Positions 18,442 through 27,003 of a DNA stretch of 64,000 bases are shown piece after piece (positions within the stretch are counted from its first letter, which is position 1; the number at the start of each line of letters is the position of its first letter). Source of the DNA: Allosediminivita sp964397775 (GTDB lineage: Bacteria; Pseudomonadota; Alphaproteobacteria; Rhodobacterales; Rhodobacteraceae); NCBI GenBank assembly GCA_964397775.1, contig CAYNKL010000004.1, positions 1 to 64,000 on the forward strand. Reading direction: 5' to 3'. A program made the translations under genes and the position numbers. Below the pieces are notes generated by a model, which saw only the letters and a program-made list of their open reading frames with translations, did no database searches and had not been told where the DNA came from.

Positions 18442-19695
18442 ATGCCATCCCTCTGCCGCGACTGCCTGACCGAGTTCGAGACCGGCCCGCGCTGCCCCGC
18501 CTGCGGGCGGCCGCGTATCGTCGCGCATGACGAATTGTGGGATCTCTCCATCGCACACATGGATTGCGATGCTTTCTATGCCAGCGTGGAAAAGCGCGAC
18601 AACCCGGAACTGGCCGACAAGCCCGTGATCATCGGCGGCGGGCGGCGCGGTGTGGTGTCGACTGCCTGTTATGTCGCCAGGATCCGCGGCGTGCGCTCGG
18701 CGATGCCCATGTTCAAGGCGCTGAAGCTCTGCCCCGAAGCGGTCATCATCAAGCCCCGCATGCAGGTCTATGCCGAGGTCAGCCGCGCGATCCGAGGCAT
18801 GATGGAGGATCTCACCCCCTCGATCGAGCCGCTCTCGCTTGACGAGGCCTTCCTCGACCTCACTGGCACGGCGCGCCTGCACGGCCACCCGCCCGCCGTC
18901 ATGCTGGCGCGGCTGGTCAAGCGTATGCAGTCGGAACTTGGGGTGACCGGCTCCATCGGCCTCTCGCACAACAAGTTTCTTGCCAAGATCGCCTCCGACC
19001 TCGACAAGCCCAACGGCTTTGCCGTCATCGGCAAGGCGGAAACGCAGGACTTCCTGCGCCCCAAACCCGTGCGGATGATCTGGGGTGTGGGCGGCGCCGG
19101 GCAGGAGGCGCTGGAGCGCGCCGGCATCCGCACCTTCGAGGACCTGCTGCGCTGGGACCGCCGCGACCTGCACCACCGCTTCGGCTCCATGGGTGAGCGG
19201 CTCTGGCACCTGGCCCGCGGCGAGGACACCCGCCGCGTCACCCGCGACGCCGCGCCTAAGTCGATCTCGAACGAGACGACCTTTGCCGATGACATCGACG
19301 ACCCCGAACTGCTCGACGGGCATCTCTGGCGCATGTGCGAAAAGGTGGCCGACCGGGCCAAGGCCAAGGGCCTCGCGGGCCGCGTGGTGACGCTGAAGAT
19401 CAAGCAGGCGGACTTCAAACTGCTGACCCGGCGCCAGTCGCTGCCCGACGCCACGCAATACGCCGACCGCATCTACCGCATGGCCCGCGGCCTCTTCGAT
19501 CGCGAACCGCAGGGCCGCGCCTATCGCCTGATCGGCGCCGGCATCTCGGACCTCGTGCCCGACAGCATGGCCGACCGCGTGCCGGACATGCTCGACCCGC
19601 AGGCCGAAACCCGGGCAAGGGCCGAACGCGCCACCGACAGCATCCGCGCCCGCTTTGGCGAGGATGCGATTCTCAAGGGCCGGTCCCTGCGGTAG
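18442..19695 (+). CDS. dinB: DNA polymerase IV (Y family) with N-terminal zinc ribbon
   Basis: The 417-residue translesion polymerase shows the Y-family palm and catalytic acidic residues (SIAHMDCDAFYASVE and LSLDEAFLDLT), the thumb HhH region and a little-finger domain. Ahead of the core, residues 1-25 add a putative zinc ribbon with Cys at 5, 8, 18 and 21 (LCRDCL, RCPACG), an addition that occurs in Rhodobacterales DinB proteins. The C-terminal FGEDAILKGRSLR is complete. A LexA box was not found in the 34-bp divergent promoter. Confidence 0.95.
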   Translation: MPSLCRDCLTEFETGPRCPACGRPRIVAHDELWDLSIAHMDCDAFYASVEKRDNPELADKPVIIGGGRRGVVSTACYVARIRGVRSAMPMFKALKLCPEAVIIKPRMQVYAEVSRAIRGMMEDLTPSIEPLSLDEAFLDLTGTARLHGHPPAVMLARLVKRMQSELGVTGSIGLSHNKFLAKIASDLDKPNGFAVIGKAETQDFLRPKPVRMIWGVGGAGQEALERAGIRTFEDLLRWDRRDLHHRFGSMGERLWHLARGEDTRRVTRDAAPKSISNETTFADDIDDPELLDGHLWRMCEKVADRAKAKGLAGRVVTLKIKQADFKLLTRRQSLPDATQYADRIYRMARGLFDREPQGRAYRLIGAGISDLVPDSMADRVPDMLDPQAETRARAERATDSIRARFGEDAILKGRSLR

Positions 19696-19919
19696 GGGTC
19701 AGTTGGAAGCAAGGACGGAGCCGCGCATGGCAGCCGCGCGTGGTGGCGATCCGGACCGCTGATCCGCGCGCTTTATCCTAGGCAACTCCGAAAGACCCCG
19801 ACACGAGGCTCCCAGCTTCACCAAATCGCCGCCGCCTGGGGGCGCGGCTGCGATGCGCGGCGGCCTTCGGCCTTGATTCCGCGCAGGGGCTTCGCGCTCA
19901 AGCCACGACTAAGCGCGCC

Positions 19920-20246
19920 TCACCCCCGCCCCAGAACCGCCTCTTCCTCGGCGGCCACGTCATAGCCCATCGCTTCCAGCCCCGCTTCGAGGTGATCTGC
20001 CAGATGCGGTGTTCCGATCAGGTAGTCCCCGGTGGGGGTCGATGCCTCGGCATAGGCGGTCTCATAGGCCTCGCCCCATTCGTCGGCCTCGAAGGCCCCG
20101 CGCCCGATCCACATGACCGCGACCAGCGCGGCCTGTTCTTCCTCGTTCATGTCCTCGACATTGGACCGAAGCTGCGGCTCCGAGCGGTCCAGCTCGCGCG
20201 CCATGACGATCACCGAAGCGACCTTGTGTGCGGAAATCTTGTCCAT
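19920..20246 (-). CDS. DUF3775 domain-containing protein
   Basis: The 108-residue acidic cytoplasmic protein matches DUF3775: ISAHKVASVIVMARELD, then NEEEQAALVAVMWIGRG and GTPHLADHLEAGLEAMG. The role is unknown. GGAGA and AAGG precede the ATG at 20246; a longer frame to 20318 would overlap the upstream SDR gene's stop. It is downstream of the SDR gene in the same direction with a 64-bp gap and may be read through from the stress operon. Confidence 0.85.
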   Translation of the reverse strand: MDKISAHKVASVIVMARELDRSEPQLRSNVEDMNEEEQAALVAVMWIGRGAFEADEWGEAYETAYAEASTPTGDYLIGTPHLADHLEAGLEAMGYDVAAEEEAVLGRG

Positions 20247-20310
20247 CCTTGCGTCTCCATCTCCTGTGGCCGGACCACACTGGAGCAGAGCCGCCCGGCG
20301 CACATTGATC

Positions 20311-21042
20311 TTAAGCAAAGATGCGGTAGTAGAGCGAATCCGGAAGGATCTGTGCCGCGCGGAAGGCCAGCGCCATCTGCCACGGGAAGGAGCGCTGGAA
20401 GCTGTCAGACGTCATGTGCTCGACAAAGATCTGCGCGGCCTTCTCGGGCTCCATGATGAAGGGCATCGCGAAGTCGTTCTTGTCAGTCAGGCGTGTGCGC
20501 ACGAAGCCCGGGTTCACAAGCTGCACCTCGACACCCGTCCCCTTCAGGTCCGCATGAAGCGATTCCGCCAGCGACATGACCCCCGCCTTGGACGAGGAAT
20601 AGGGCGCCGCCCCCGGTAGACCGCGAAAGCCCGCCAGCGATCCGGTCAGCACGATGTGCCCCCGGTCGCGCGCGGTAAAGCGCGGCAGGATCGTGCTCAT
20701 GAGCTTCATGGTACCGACGTAATTCACCTGCGCCATGGTCTCGGCCTGCTCGGCGTCCCACTCCGTGGCGCCGAACGGCCAGTAGGCGCCCGAGGTCTGG
20801 ACCACCCCGTCGATCTCGCCCGCCGCATCGGCGGCCCGCTTGAGAGACTCGGCATCCGTCACATCGGTGGTCACGACATCCGCGCGCCCGGGAAGCGCCT
20901 CGGCCAGATCCTTCAGTCGATCCTCGGAACGTGCCGACAGCACCAGCGACACGCCCCGCCGGCTCAGCTGATGTGCCACGGCCGCGCCAAGCCCATCGGA
21001 CGCCCCGACCAGCCAATACCGCTTCCCGCTCCAGTCTCTCAT
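20311..21042 (-). CDS. SDR family NAD(P)-dependent oxidoreductase
   Basis: The 243-residue short-chain dehydrogenase has the dinucleotide-binding GASDGLGAAVA motif at residues about 12-22 and the catalytic Ser...Tyr-x3-Lys (TGSLAG, then YSSSKAG). AAGGAGA precedes the start. It follows DUF1365 and an FAD oxidoreductase in the same direction. Related SDRs belong to RpoE-ChrR singlet-oxygen regulons in Rhodobacter, so a role in lipid or aldehyde repair is plausible. The substrate is unknown. Confidence 0.9.
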   Translation of the reverse strand: MRDWSGKRYWLVGASDGLGAAVAHQLSRRGVSLVLSARSEDRLKDLAEALPGRADVVTTDVTDAESLKRAADAAGEIDGVVQTSGAYWPFGATEWDAEQAETMAQVNYVGTMKLMSTILPRFTARDRGHIVLTGSLAGFRGLPGAAPYSSSKAGVMSLAESLHADLKGTGVEVQLVNPGFVRTRLTDKNDFAMPFIMEPEKAAQIFVEHMTSDSFQRSFPWQMALAFRAAQILPDSLYYRIFA

Positions 21043-21150
21043 GGGATCTCCTTGTACCGCTTGATCACGGCTTTCCGCTCTGCTCATCTGACGAACCCCC
21101 GAGACGCCCGGAGGTTCACCGGAAAACGGCATAAATGCGGGGATGTGATC

Positions 21151-21906
21151 CTAGCGGCTCACTTCCTCCACAGGCGGCTCGGGCCGGGGGCGGTACCGCG
21201 CGCCCTTCAGCTTCAGCTTCAGCGCCTGCCAGTAGATCAGCGCCAGCACCCGCCGCGCCCCGAAGGGCCGCCGCATCGCCGCCCGCAGGATGCGCCCGTC
21301 GGTCAGCGGCGCGCGCTCGCCCACCAGCGTGGCCAGCACCCCGCCGCCCGGGCCGTTGAAGTCGATCCAGATGCCCACGCGCTCGGGCGTGATGTCGAAG
21401 CGGAAGGTGTAACCCCCGCCGATCTCCTGGAAGGGCGAGACGTGAAAGACCTTGGTCGCCTCCAGCCGGTCGCCCGCCAGGATCGGCGCAAGATCGGGTT
21501 TCGCGCAGAGATACGAATGCCGGTCACCGAAGGTGTTGCTCACCTCGGCGATCACCGCGATCAGCTTGCCCGCTCCATCATGCGCCAGCCAGAAGGACAC
21601 CGGGTTGAACACATGCCCCAGCATGCGTGGCTGGGTCAGCAGCAGAAGCTGCCCCTCGGCCCGGATCTGGTGGGCCTCCAGCACCTCTCGCGCCCAGGGC
21701 GCACCGCGCCCCTCTTTCGGCGGCCCGCCATGATCGCGGTCCTGCACACCGGTGAAATTCCACCCGTTGCGCGAGAAGAGCCACGGCCCTTCCACCTCGG
21801 CCTCCGCATCGAACATCACGTAGTCGATGGAGTAGCGAAAGGCGTTCGCCACCTCGCCCTTGCGCCCGTGGTAGGTATAGCCCGCGACGTGGTCGACACC
21901 TTTCAT
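21151..21906 (-). CDS. DUF1365 domain-containing protein
   Basis: The 251-residue protein matches DUF1365: FRYSIDYVMFDAEAEVEG, NPVSFWLAHD and EVSNTFGDRHSYLC are typical blocks. These proteins are usually encoded with an FAD-dependent oxidoreductase and a cyclopropane-fatty-acid-synthase-like methyltransferase, and are thought to act in lipid modification during oxidative stress. Its ATG overlaps the stop of the FAD gene (ATGA), so translation is coupled. The expected methyltransferase is not next to it in this window. Confidence 0.9.
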   Translation of the reverse strand: MKGVDHVAGYTYHGRKGEVANAFRYSIDYVMFDAEAEVEGPWLFSRNGWNFTGVQDRDHGGPPKEGRGAPWAREVLEAHQIRAEGQLLLLTQPRMLGHVFNPVSFWLAHDGAGKLIAVIAEVSNTFGDRHSYLCAKPDLAPILAGDRLEATKVFHVSPFQEIGGGYTFRFDITPERVGIWIDFNGPGGGVLATLVGERAPLTDGRILRAAMRRPFGARRVLALIYWQALKLKLKGARYRPRPEPPVEEVSR

Positions 21907-23198
21907 GCGGCGCGCTCCACCGCCGCGCGGGCCTGCAGCGCGCCCGCCACCTCGACGGCGCTGGCCAGCCCGTCCTCGTGAAAGCCGTTCTTCATCCATG
22001 CCCCGCAGAACCAGGTGTTCAGCGTGCCGTTCCGCGCCGCGAGCGCCGCCTGTGCTTCGAGCGCGCCCAGATCGTAAACCGGGTGGCGCAGCGTGACCTC
22101 GTCAAAGATGGCTTCTTCGCGGATCTCGCGGGTCGAGTTCAGCGTGACGAACAGCGGATCATCCTGCGGGATCGGCTGCAGCGAGTTCATCCAGTAGGTC
22201 AGGTCGATCTGGTTCATCACCTTGCCCGCATCCTCGGTGTAATTCCACGAGGACCAGCAGGCCCGCCGCTTGGGCATGATGCTTTCGTCGTTGTGCAGCA
22301 CGACCCGGTTGGGCTGGTAGGCTACCGCGCCCAGCGCGCGGGCTTCCTGCGGCGTCGGGTCCGTCAGCAGCCGCAGGCTGTCGTCGGAATGGGTGGCAAA
22401 GATCACCTCGTCAAAGCTCTCCCACTCGCCGCCCTCGGGCCGCACGTCCGCGCGCCCGGGCCTGCGCCGCACACCTGCCACCGGACAGCCCGTGCGCAGA
22501 TCCGCGCCCATGCCGACCAGCGCCGCCGCCATGCGCCGCACGTATTCCACCGAACCACCCTGCACCGTGTACCACTGGTGTTGCCCGGTGTGGTTCAGCA
22601 GTGCGTGGTTCTCGAAAAAGCGGATCAGCGCATAGGCGGGGAAATCCATGATCTTTTCCGCCGGAGTCGACCAGATCGCCCCCGACAGCGGCAGCAGGTA
22701 GTAGTCGCGGAACCACGCCCCCGTGCCCATCTCGTCGAGGAAATCGCCCAGGCTCTGCGAGGGATCGCGCGCCCGGTCCAGCGCATGCGCGTTGAAATAC
22801 AGGATGTCCCGCAGCATCCGCAGGAAACGCGGGTTCACGGCGTTGCGCTTCTGGGCAAAGACCGCCTTCAGATCGCGCAGCCCGTATTCCAGCGCGCCCC
22901 CTCGCAGCGAGGCCGAAAAGCTCATGTCCGACTGCGCCACCGGCACGTCGAGATCCTCGAACAGCCGCACAAGATTGGGATAGTTGGCGTAGTTGAACAC
23001 GATGAAGCCCGTGTCCACTGCTTGGTCGCCGCGCTTGCCCGCCATGACTGTCCGCGCGTGCCCGCCAAGCCGCGGCTCAGCCTCGAACAGCGTGACCTGG
23101 TGATCCGCGGCAAGGCTATAGGCCGCCCCCAGTCCGGAGATGCCTCCGCCGATCACGGCAATGCGGCGCGGCTGCGCGGGTCTGGCTTCGAATGGCAT
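21903..23198 (-). CDS. FAD-dependent oxidoreductase (NAD/FAD-binding, DUF1365-associated)
   Basis: The 431-residue flavoprotein starts with a Rossmann FAD motif (IAVIGGGISGLGAAYSL) and the amine-oxidase-like GGHARTV. The neighbourhood (DUF1365, SDR, divergent rpoE-chrR) is the conserved singlet-oxygen or photo-oxidative stress locus. In Rhodobacter such genes are needed for fatty-acid modification under stress. It is the first gene of its operon, divergent from rpoE. No perfect sigma-E promoter was found on its side, though TCATCC is present. Confidence 0.9.
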   Translation of the reverse strand: MPFEARPAQPRRIAVIGGGISGLGAAYSLAADHQVTLFEAEPRLGGHARTVMAGKRGDQAVDTGFIVFNYANYPNLVRLFEDLDVPVAQSDMSFSASLRGGALEYGLRDLKAVFAQKRNAVNPRFLRMLRDILYFNAHALDRARDPSQSLGDFLDEMGTGAWFRDYYLLPLSGAIWSTPAEKIMDFPAYALIRFFENHALLNHTGQHQWYTVQGGSVEYVRRMAAALVGMGADLRTGCPVAGVRRRPGRADVRPEGGEWESFDEVIFATHSDDSLRLLTDPTPQEARALGAVAYQPNRVVLHNDESIMPKRRACWSSWNYTEDAGKVMNQIDLTYWMNSLQPIPQDDPLFVTLNSTREIREEAIFDEVTLRHPVYDLGALEAQAALAARNGTLNTWFCGAWMKNGFHEDGLASAVEVAGALQARAAVERAA

Positions 23199-23326
23199 TC
23201 GCTCGGGGCCTCCGGTCTTGCGATCGTTTTGAATTGGTACGGGCGGTTCGCCCTATCGGATGACTCGCGGCGCGAAAAACCCGCCCACCCCACGGAATCC
23301 TGATTGGTATCTGGCGTCGAAAAATT

Positions 23327-23354
23327 TGATCCAAGGGGCCGGGACCCGCGTAAG
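23327..23354 (+). promoter_or_regulatory. Sigma-E (RpoE/ChrR) autoregulatory promoter
   Basis: TGATCC at 23327-23332 and TAAG at 23351-23354 are separated by exactly 18 bp, the known consensus of the Rhodobacter RpoE promoter. Transcription would start near 23361, so RpoE cannot start at the earlier in-frame ATG at 23304. Confidence 0.85.
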
Positions 23355-23474
23355 CGTTACATGTTTGGTCAAACCGAGTCCCTCGAGATCCTTCAACCAG
23401 GCGCCGTTGAACCGGCGCCGCAGACCTGCGATGTCAGGATGAAACGGGCCGCGGGAGCCAGGCAATTGGGTGTG

Positions 23475-24026
23475 ATGCCCCGTCAGGAAAAGCCAGATTG
23501 GGTCGCCGAGATGCGCCGCATCCGCGATCACGCGGACGAGGATGCCTTCGTCGTGCTCTTCGACCACTTCGCGCCCCGCGTGAAGTCCTTTCTCATGCGC
23601 TCGGGCGCCGACGCCACCATGGCCGAGGAATGCGCGCAAGAGGTCATGGTCACCGTCTGGCGCAAGGCCGCGGTCTTCGACCCGTCGCGCGCCTCCGTGG
23701 CGACATGGATTTTCACCATCGCCCGCAACAAGAAGATCGACGCCCTGCGCAAGCAGCGCCGCCCCGAACCCGAGGACCTGCCCTGGGGCCCCGAGTCCGA
23801 ACCCGATCAGGCCGAGGTCGTCGAACTGCAACAGGAAAGCGCGTATCTCGGACAGGCCATCGCGGACCTTCCCGAAAAGCAGCGCGACCTCATCGAAAAG
23901 GCCTTCTACGGCGAGCTGACCCACAGCGAGATCGCCGCCGAAACAGGCCTGCCACTGGGAACGATCAAGTCGAGAATCCGGCTGGCGCTGGACCGCCTGC
24001 GTCACGCCATGGAGCGGAAGCAATGA
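23475..24026 (+). CDS. rpoE: RNA polymerase sigma factor RpoE (ECF, ChrR-controlled)
   Basis: The 183-residue ECF sigma factor has region 2 (AFVVLFDHFAPRVKSFLMRS, then CAQEVMVTVWRKA and SVATWIFTIARNKKID) and region 4 (LTHSEIAAETGLPLGTIKSR). It matches the group that responds to singlet oxygen through ChrR. I start at 23475 (MPRQEKPDWVAEMRRIRDH) by comparison with the Rhodobacter protein; 23439 is a possible alternative. A perfect sigma-E promoter lies upstream, implying positive autoregulation. Its stop overlaps the chrR start (ATGA). Confidence 0.92.
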   Translation: MPRQEKPDWVAEMRRIRDHADEDAFVVLFDHFAPRVKSFLMRSGADATMAEECAQEVMVTVWRKAAVFDPSRASVATWIFTIARNKKIDALRKQRRPEPEDLPWGPESEPDQAEVVELQQESAYLGQAIADLPEKQRDLIEKAFYGELTHSEIAAETGLPLGTIKSRIRLALDRLRHAMERKQ

Positions 24027-24667
24027 GAACGATAAAACATCACCTGACCGAGGAGCTTATCCTGGGATACGCCGCCGGGACCCTGCCCGAGGCGGTTAAC
24101 CTTGCCGTCGCCACGCATGTGTCGCTCTGCGACGAATGCCGCGCCGCCGTCGAAGCACACGAGGCGGTGGGCGGCTCCGTCATCGAACGTTGCGGGACCG
24201 AGGACATGTCCACAGGCGCGCGCGCCAGCGCGCTCGCCGCGATCCGGGGTGCCGCGCCAGAGGTGCCTTCCGCGCCGACACCCGACGCCGTTCTGCCCGC
24301 GCCGATTCTGTCCTACGTCGGCAAGGGCCTCTCGGACGTGAAATGGCGCCCGGTCGGCATGGGCGTGAAGCAGGCGATCCTGCCCACCTCCTCCGGGGCG
24401 ACGGCCCGTCTGCTTTACATCCCCGCTGGTGTCGCCATGCCCGACCATAGCCACAACGGCATGGAACTCACGCTGGTGCTCAAGGGCGCCTTCGAGGACG
24501 AGGACGGCCGCTTCGCCCGTGGCGACATCGAGATTGCCGACGACGCCGTGCAGCACACGCCCGTCGCCGACATCTCCGAGGACTGCATCTGCCTCGCCGT
24601 GACCGACGCGCCGCTGCGCTTCAAGGGTCTGCTGCCGCGCCTCGCGCAGCCCTTCCTCAAGATCTGA
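24023..24667 (+). CDS. chrR: ChrR-family anti-sigma factor (zinc anti-sigma plus cupin)
   Basis: The 214-residue protein has an N-terminal zinc anti-sigma domain (KHHLTEELILGYAAG, then the ligand set H-x3-C-x2-C in ATHVSLCDECRA) and a C-terminal cupin (PDHSHNGMELTLVLKG, and H in DDAVQHTP). By analogy with Rhodobacter ChrR it holds RpoE inactive and releases it on singlet oxygen, with the cupin needed for sensing. It is translationally coupled to rpoE, ensuring matched amounts. Confidence 0.95.
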   Translation: MRTIKHHLTEELILGYAAGTLPEAVNLAVATHVSLCDECRAAVEAHEAVGGSVIERCGTEDMSTGARASALAAIRGAAPEVPSAPTPDAVLPAPILSYVGKGLSDVKWRPVGMGVKQAILPTSSGATARLLYIPAGVAMPDHSHNGMELTLVLKGAFEDEDGRFARGDIEIADDAVQHTPVADISEDCICLAVTDAPLRFKGLLPRLAQPFLKI

Positions 24668-24674
24668 GGGGAAA

Positions 24675-24696
24675 CCGGGCGGCCCGCGCCGCCCGG
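24675..24696. terminator. Hairpin between convergent chrR and aldehyde dehydrogenase
   Basis: CCGGGCGG and CCGCCCGG form an 8-bp stem in the 37-bp gap between the two stop codons. There is no T-run; it is probably a shared transcription-end hairpin. Confidence 0.45.
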
Positions 24697-24704
24697 CCCC
24701 GCAA

Positions 24705-26144
24705 TCAGTCTTCGCCCCAGCCCGAGACGGCCTTGACCTCGACGAAGTCGTGGATGCCCCAGGACCCGGCCTCGCGCCCGTTGCCCGACATCTTCATGCC
24801 GCCGAAGGGCGAGCCCTTGCCGCGCGACTCTCCGTTCATCTCGATCATGCCGGCGCGCAGCTGCCGCGCCATGCGCTGGCGCCGCTTGTCGTCGCCGCTC
24901 TGGACGTAGTTCGTGAGGCCATAGGGCGTGTCATTGGCGATGCGCACCGCCTCGTCCTCGCCCTCGAACTTCAGGATCGTCATGACCGGGCCGAAGATTT
25001 CCTCCTGCGCGATGGTCATGTCGTTGGTCACGTCGGCAAAGACCGTGGGCCGCACGTAGAACCCCTTGTTGAAGCCCTCGGGCCGCCCTGTGCCGCCGGC
25101 GACAAGCCGCGCGCCCTCGTCGATCCCGGCCTGGATCAGCCCCTGGATCTTCTCCCACTGGGTTGCGTTCACCACGGGCCCGATGTGCTTGCCCTCCTTG
25201 TCCGAGGGGCCGACCTTGATGCTCTTGGCCACGCTTGCGGCCTTTTCCACCGCCGCGTCATAGACCGATCCCTCGACCAGCATCCGCGAGGGCGCGTTGC
25301 AGCTCTGGCCGGTGTTGCTCATCATGCTGCGCACGCCGCGCTCCACCGCCGCATCGTCGGCATCGGCGAACACGAGGTTCGCGCCCTTGCCGCCCAGTTC
25401 AAGATGCACGCGCTTCAGCGTCTCGGCCGCGGCCTTGGAGATCAGCTTGCCCGCGCGGGTCGAGCCGGTGAAGCTCACCATGTCCACGTCCGGATGCTCC
25501 GAAAGCTGGCTGCCCACGCCCGCGCCGTCACCGTTGACGAGGTTGAAGACCCCCTTCGGCACACCGGCGTCATGCATGATCTCGGCAAAGATCATCGCGT
25601 TCAGCGGGCTTTCCTCGGAGGGCTTCAGCACCATCGTGTTGCCCGCCACCATGGCCGCGCCGACCTTGAGCGTGACCTGGTTCATTGGCCAGTTCCACGG
25701 CGTGATCAGCGCGCAGACGCCCACCGCCTCGTGGATGATACGATCGTTGGGCGCGTGATCGCCCAGCGGCGCCTCCCAGGGAAAGGCCTTCGCCGCCTCG
25801 ATGTAATCGGTCAGATGCGCGATCCCCGCGCCGACCTGGTTGCGCCGCGCAAGGTCGATGGGCGCGCCCATCTCCAGCGACATGGCCTGCGCCAGATCCT
25901 CGGCCCGGGTCTTGTAGACCTCGAGCACCTTTTCCAGCAGCGCGATGCGGTCGGCGACGGGCGTGGCCATCCAGCCCGGAAGCGCCGCCTTGGCAGCGGC
26001 CACGGCCGCGTCGGTATCGGCCTGCCCGCCCAGCGAAATCAGCGTGCAGGGCTCTTCGGTGGCGGGCGCGATCACCTCGTGGGCACGCCCGTCCAGCGGC
26101 GCCCCCCAGGCGCCGTCGATGTAGAAATCGGTTTTCTCGATCAT
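24705..26144 (-). CDS. Aldehyde dehydrogenase family protein
   Basis: The 479-residue NAD(P)-dependent enzyme has the ALDH hallmarks: the oxyanion Asn in TPWNWPMNQVTLK, SFTGSTRAGK in the cofactor fold, catalytic Glu in LELGGKGANLV and nucleophile Cys in NTGQSCNAPSR. The start at 26144 follows AAGAGG; the longer frame to 26249 would overlap the divergent peroxiredoxin promoter. The aldehyde oxidised cannot be deduced. Divergence from a peroxiredoxin suggests, without proof, detoxification of lipid-peroxidation aldehydes. Confidence 0.93.
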   Translation of the reverse strand: MIEKTDFYIDGAWGAPLDGRAHEVIAPATEEPCTLISLGGQADTDAAVAAAKAALPGWMATPVADRIALLEKVLEVYKTRAEDLAQAMSLEMGAPIDLARRNQVGAGIAHLTDYIEAAKAFPWEAPLGDHAPNDRIIHEAVGVCALITPWNWPMNQVTLKVGAAMVAGNTMVLKPSEESPLNAMIFAEIMHDAGVPKGVFNLVNGDGAGVGSQLSEHPDVDMVSFTGSTRAGKLISKAAAETLKRVHLELGGKGANLVFADADDAAVERGVRSMMSNTGQSCNAPSRMLVEGSVYDAAVEKAASVAKSIKVGPSDKEGKHIGPVVNATQWEKIQGLIQAGIDEGARLVAGGTGRPEGFNKGFYVRPTVFADVTNDMTIAQEEIFGPVMTILKFEGEDEAVRIANDTPYGLTNYVQSGDDKRRQRMARQLRAGMIEMNGESRGKGSPFGGMKMSGNGREAGSWGIHDFVEVKAVSGWGED

Positions 26145-26288
26145 GTTCAGCCTCTTGACTGGCGGGCCCGCCGGTTGCAGCCCCCCTCTTCCGTCATGCG
26201 ACACCCTGTCCTTGCGATCCGAGGGATGCAACCTCCGTCCGGGCGTCATAGATTAACCCCCAGAGCCACCACCATGAAGGAGGACATC

Positions 26289-26942
26289 ATGGCACTGCGC
26301 ATCAACGACGAGATCCCGAACCTCACCGTCGAAACGGACCTCGGCACCTACAAGCTGCACGACTGGATCGGCGACAGCTGGGCGATCCTCTTCAGCCACC
26401 CCAAGGACTTCACCCCCGTCTGCACCACCGAATTCGGTGCCGTGGCGCAACTGTCCGACGAATGGGACAAGCGTGGCACCAAGGTCATGGGCATCTCCGT
26501 GGACGGCGTCGAGGACCACAAGAAGTGGAAATCCGACATCGAAAAGGTCGGCGGCACCGCGCCCACCTTCCCCATCGTCGCCGATGACGGGCTGGAACTG
26601 TCCAAGGCGCTCGACATGCTGCCGGCCGAGGCCTACCTGCCCGACGGCCGCACCCCCGCCGACAGCGCCACCGTGCGTGTCGTCTTCATCATCGGCCCCG
26701 ACAAGAAGCTCAAGCTGTCGATGACCTACCCGATGACCGTCGGCCGCAACTTCGCCGAGGTGCTGCGCGCCCTCGACGCGCTGCAGACCAGCACAAAGGA
26801 AGGCGTCGCCACCCCCGCCAACTGGGCCGTGGGCCAGGACGTCATCGTGCCCACCTCGGTCTCGGACGAAGACGCCATCGCCAAGTACGGCAAGATCGAC
26901 ACCGTGCTGCCCTACCTGCGCAAGGCCAAGCTGCCGAGCTGA
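26289..26942 (+). CDS. 1-Cys peroxiredoxin (Prx6 type)
   Basis: The 217-residue peroxidase carries the peroxidatic Cys45 in DFTPVCTTEFG and the C-terminal Prx6-type extension (VGQDVIVPTSVSDEDA, then LPYLRKAKLPS). It lacks a resolving Cys, hence 1-Cys. It reduces hydroperoxides in the cytoplasm. AAGGAGG at 26277-26283 fixes the start at 26289; the ATG at 26274 overlaps that site. It is divergent from the aldehyde dehydrogenase. Confidence 0.95.
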   Translation: MALRINDEIPNLTVETDLGTYKLHDWIGDSWAILFSHPKDFTPVCTTEFGAVAQLSDEWDKRGTKVMGISVDGVEDHKKWKSDIEKVGGTAPTFPIVADDGLELSKALDMLPAEAYLPDGRTPADSATVRVVFIIGPDKKLKLSMTYPMTVGRNFAEVLRALDALQTSTKEGVATPANWAVGQDVIVPTSVSDEDAIAKYGKIDTVLPYLRKAKLPS

Positions 26943-26950
26943 GCACAAAC

Positions 26951-26978
26951 GAAAATGGCGCCGGAGACCCGGCGCCAT
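26951..26978 (-). terminator. Terminator of the first outer-membrane paralogue
   Basis: ATGGCGCCGG (26955-26964) and CCGGCGCCAT (26969-26978) form a 10-bp stem followed on the minus strand by TTTTC. Nearly the same hairpin follows the paralogue at 28102, so the terminator was duplicated with the gene. Confidence 0.75.
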
Positions 26979-27003
26979 TCCCCTGTCCGCAAGACGGACA
27001 GGA

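Noticed and set aside
20460..21130. Second sigma-E promoter for the SDR gene
   Set aside because: The only TGATCC-like words near its start are on the wrong strand or lack TAAG at the right spacing.
23304..23474. N-terminal extension of RpoE
   Set aside because: The first ATG lies upstream of the sigma-E promoter and the added residues have no similarity to ECF sigma factors.
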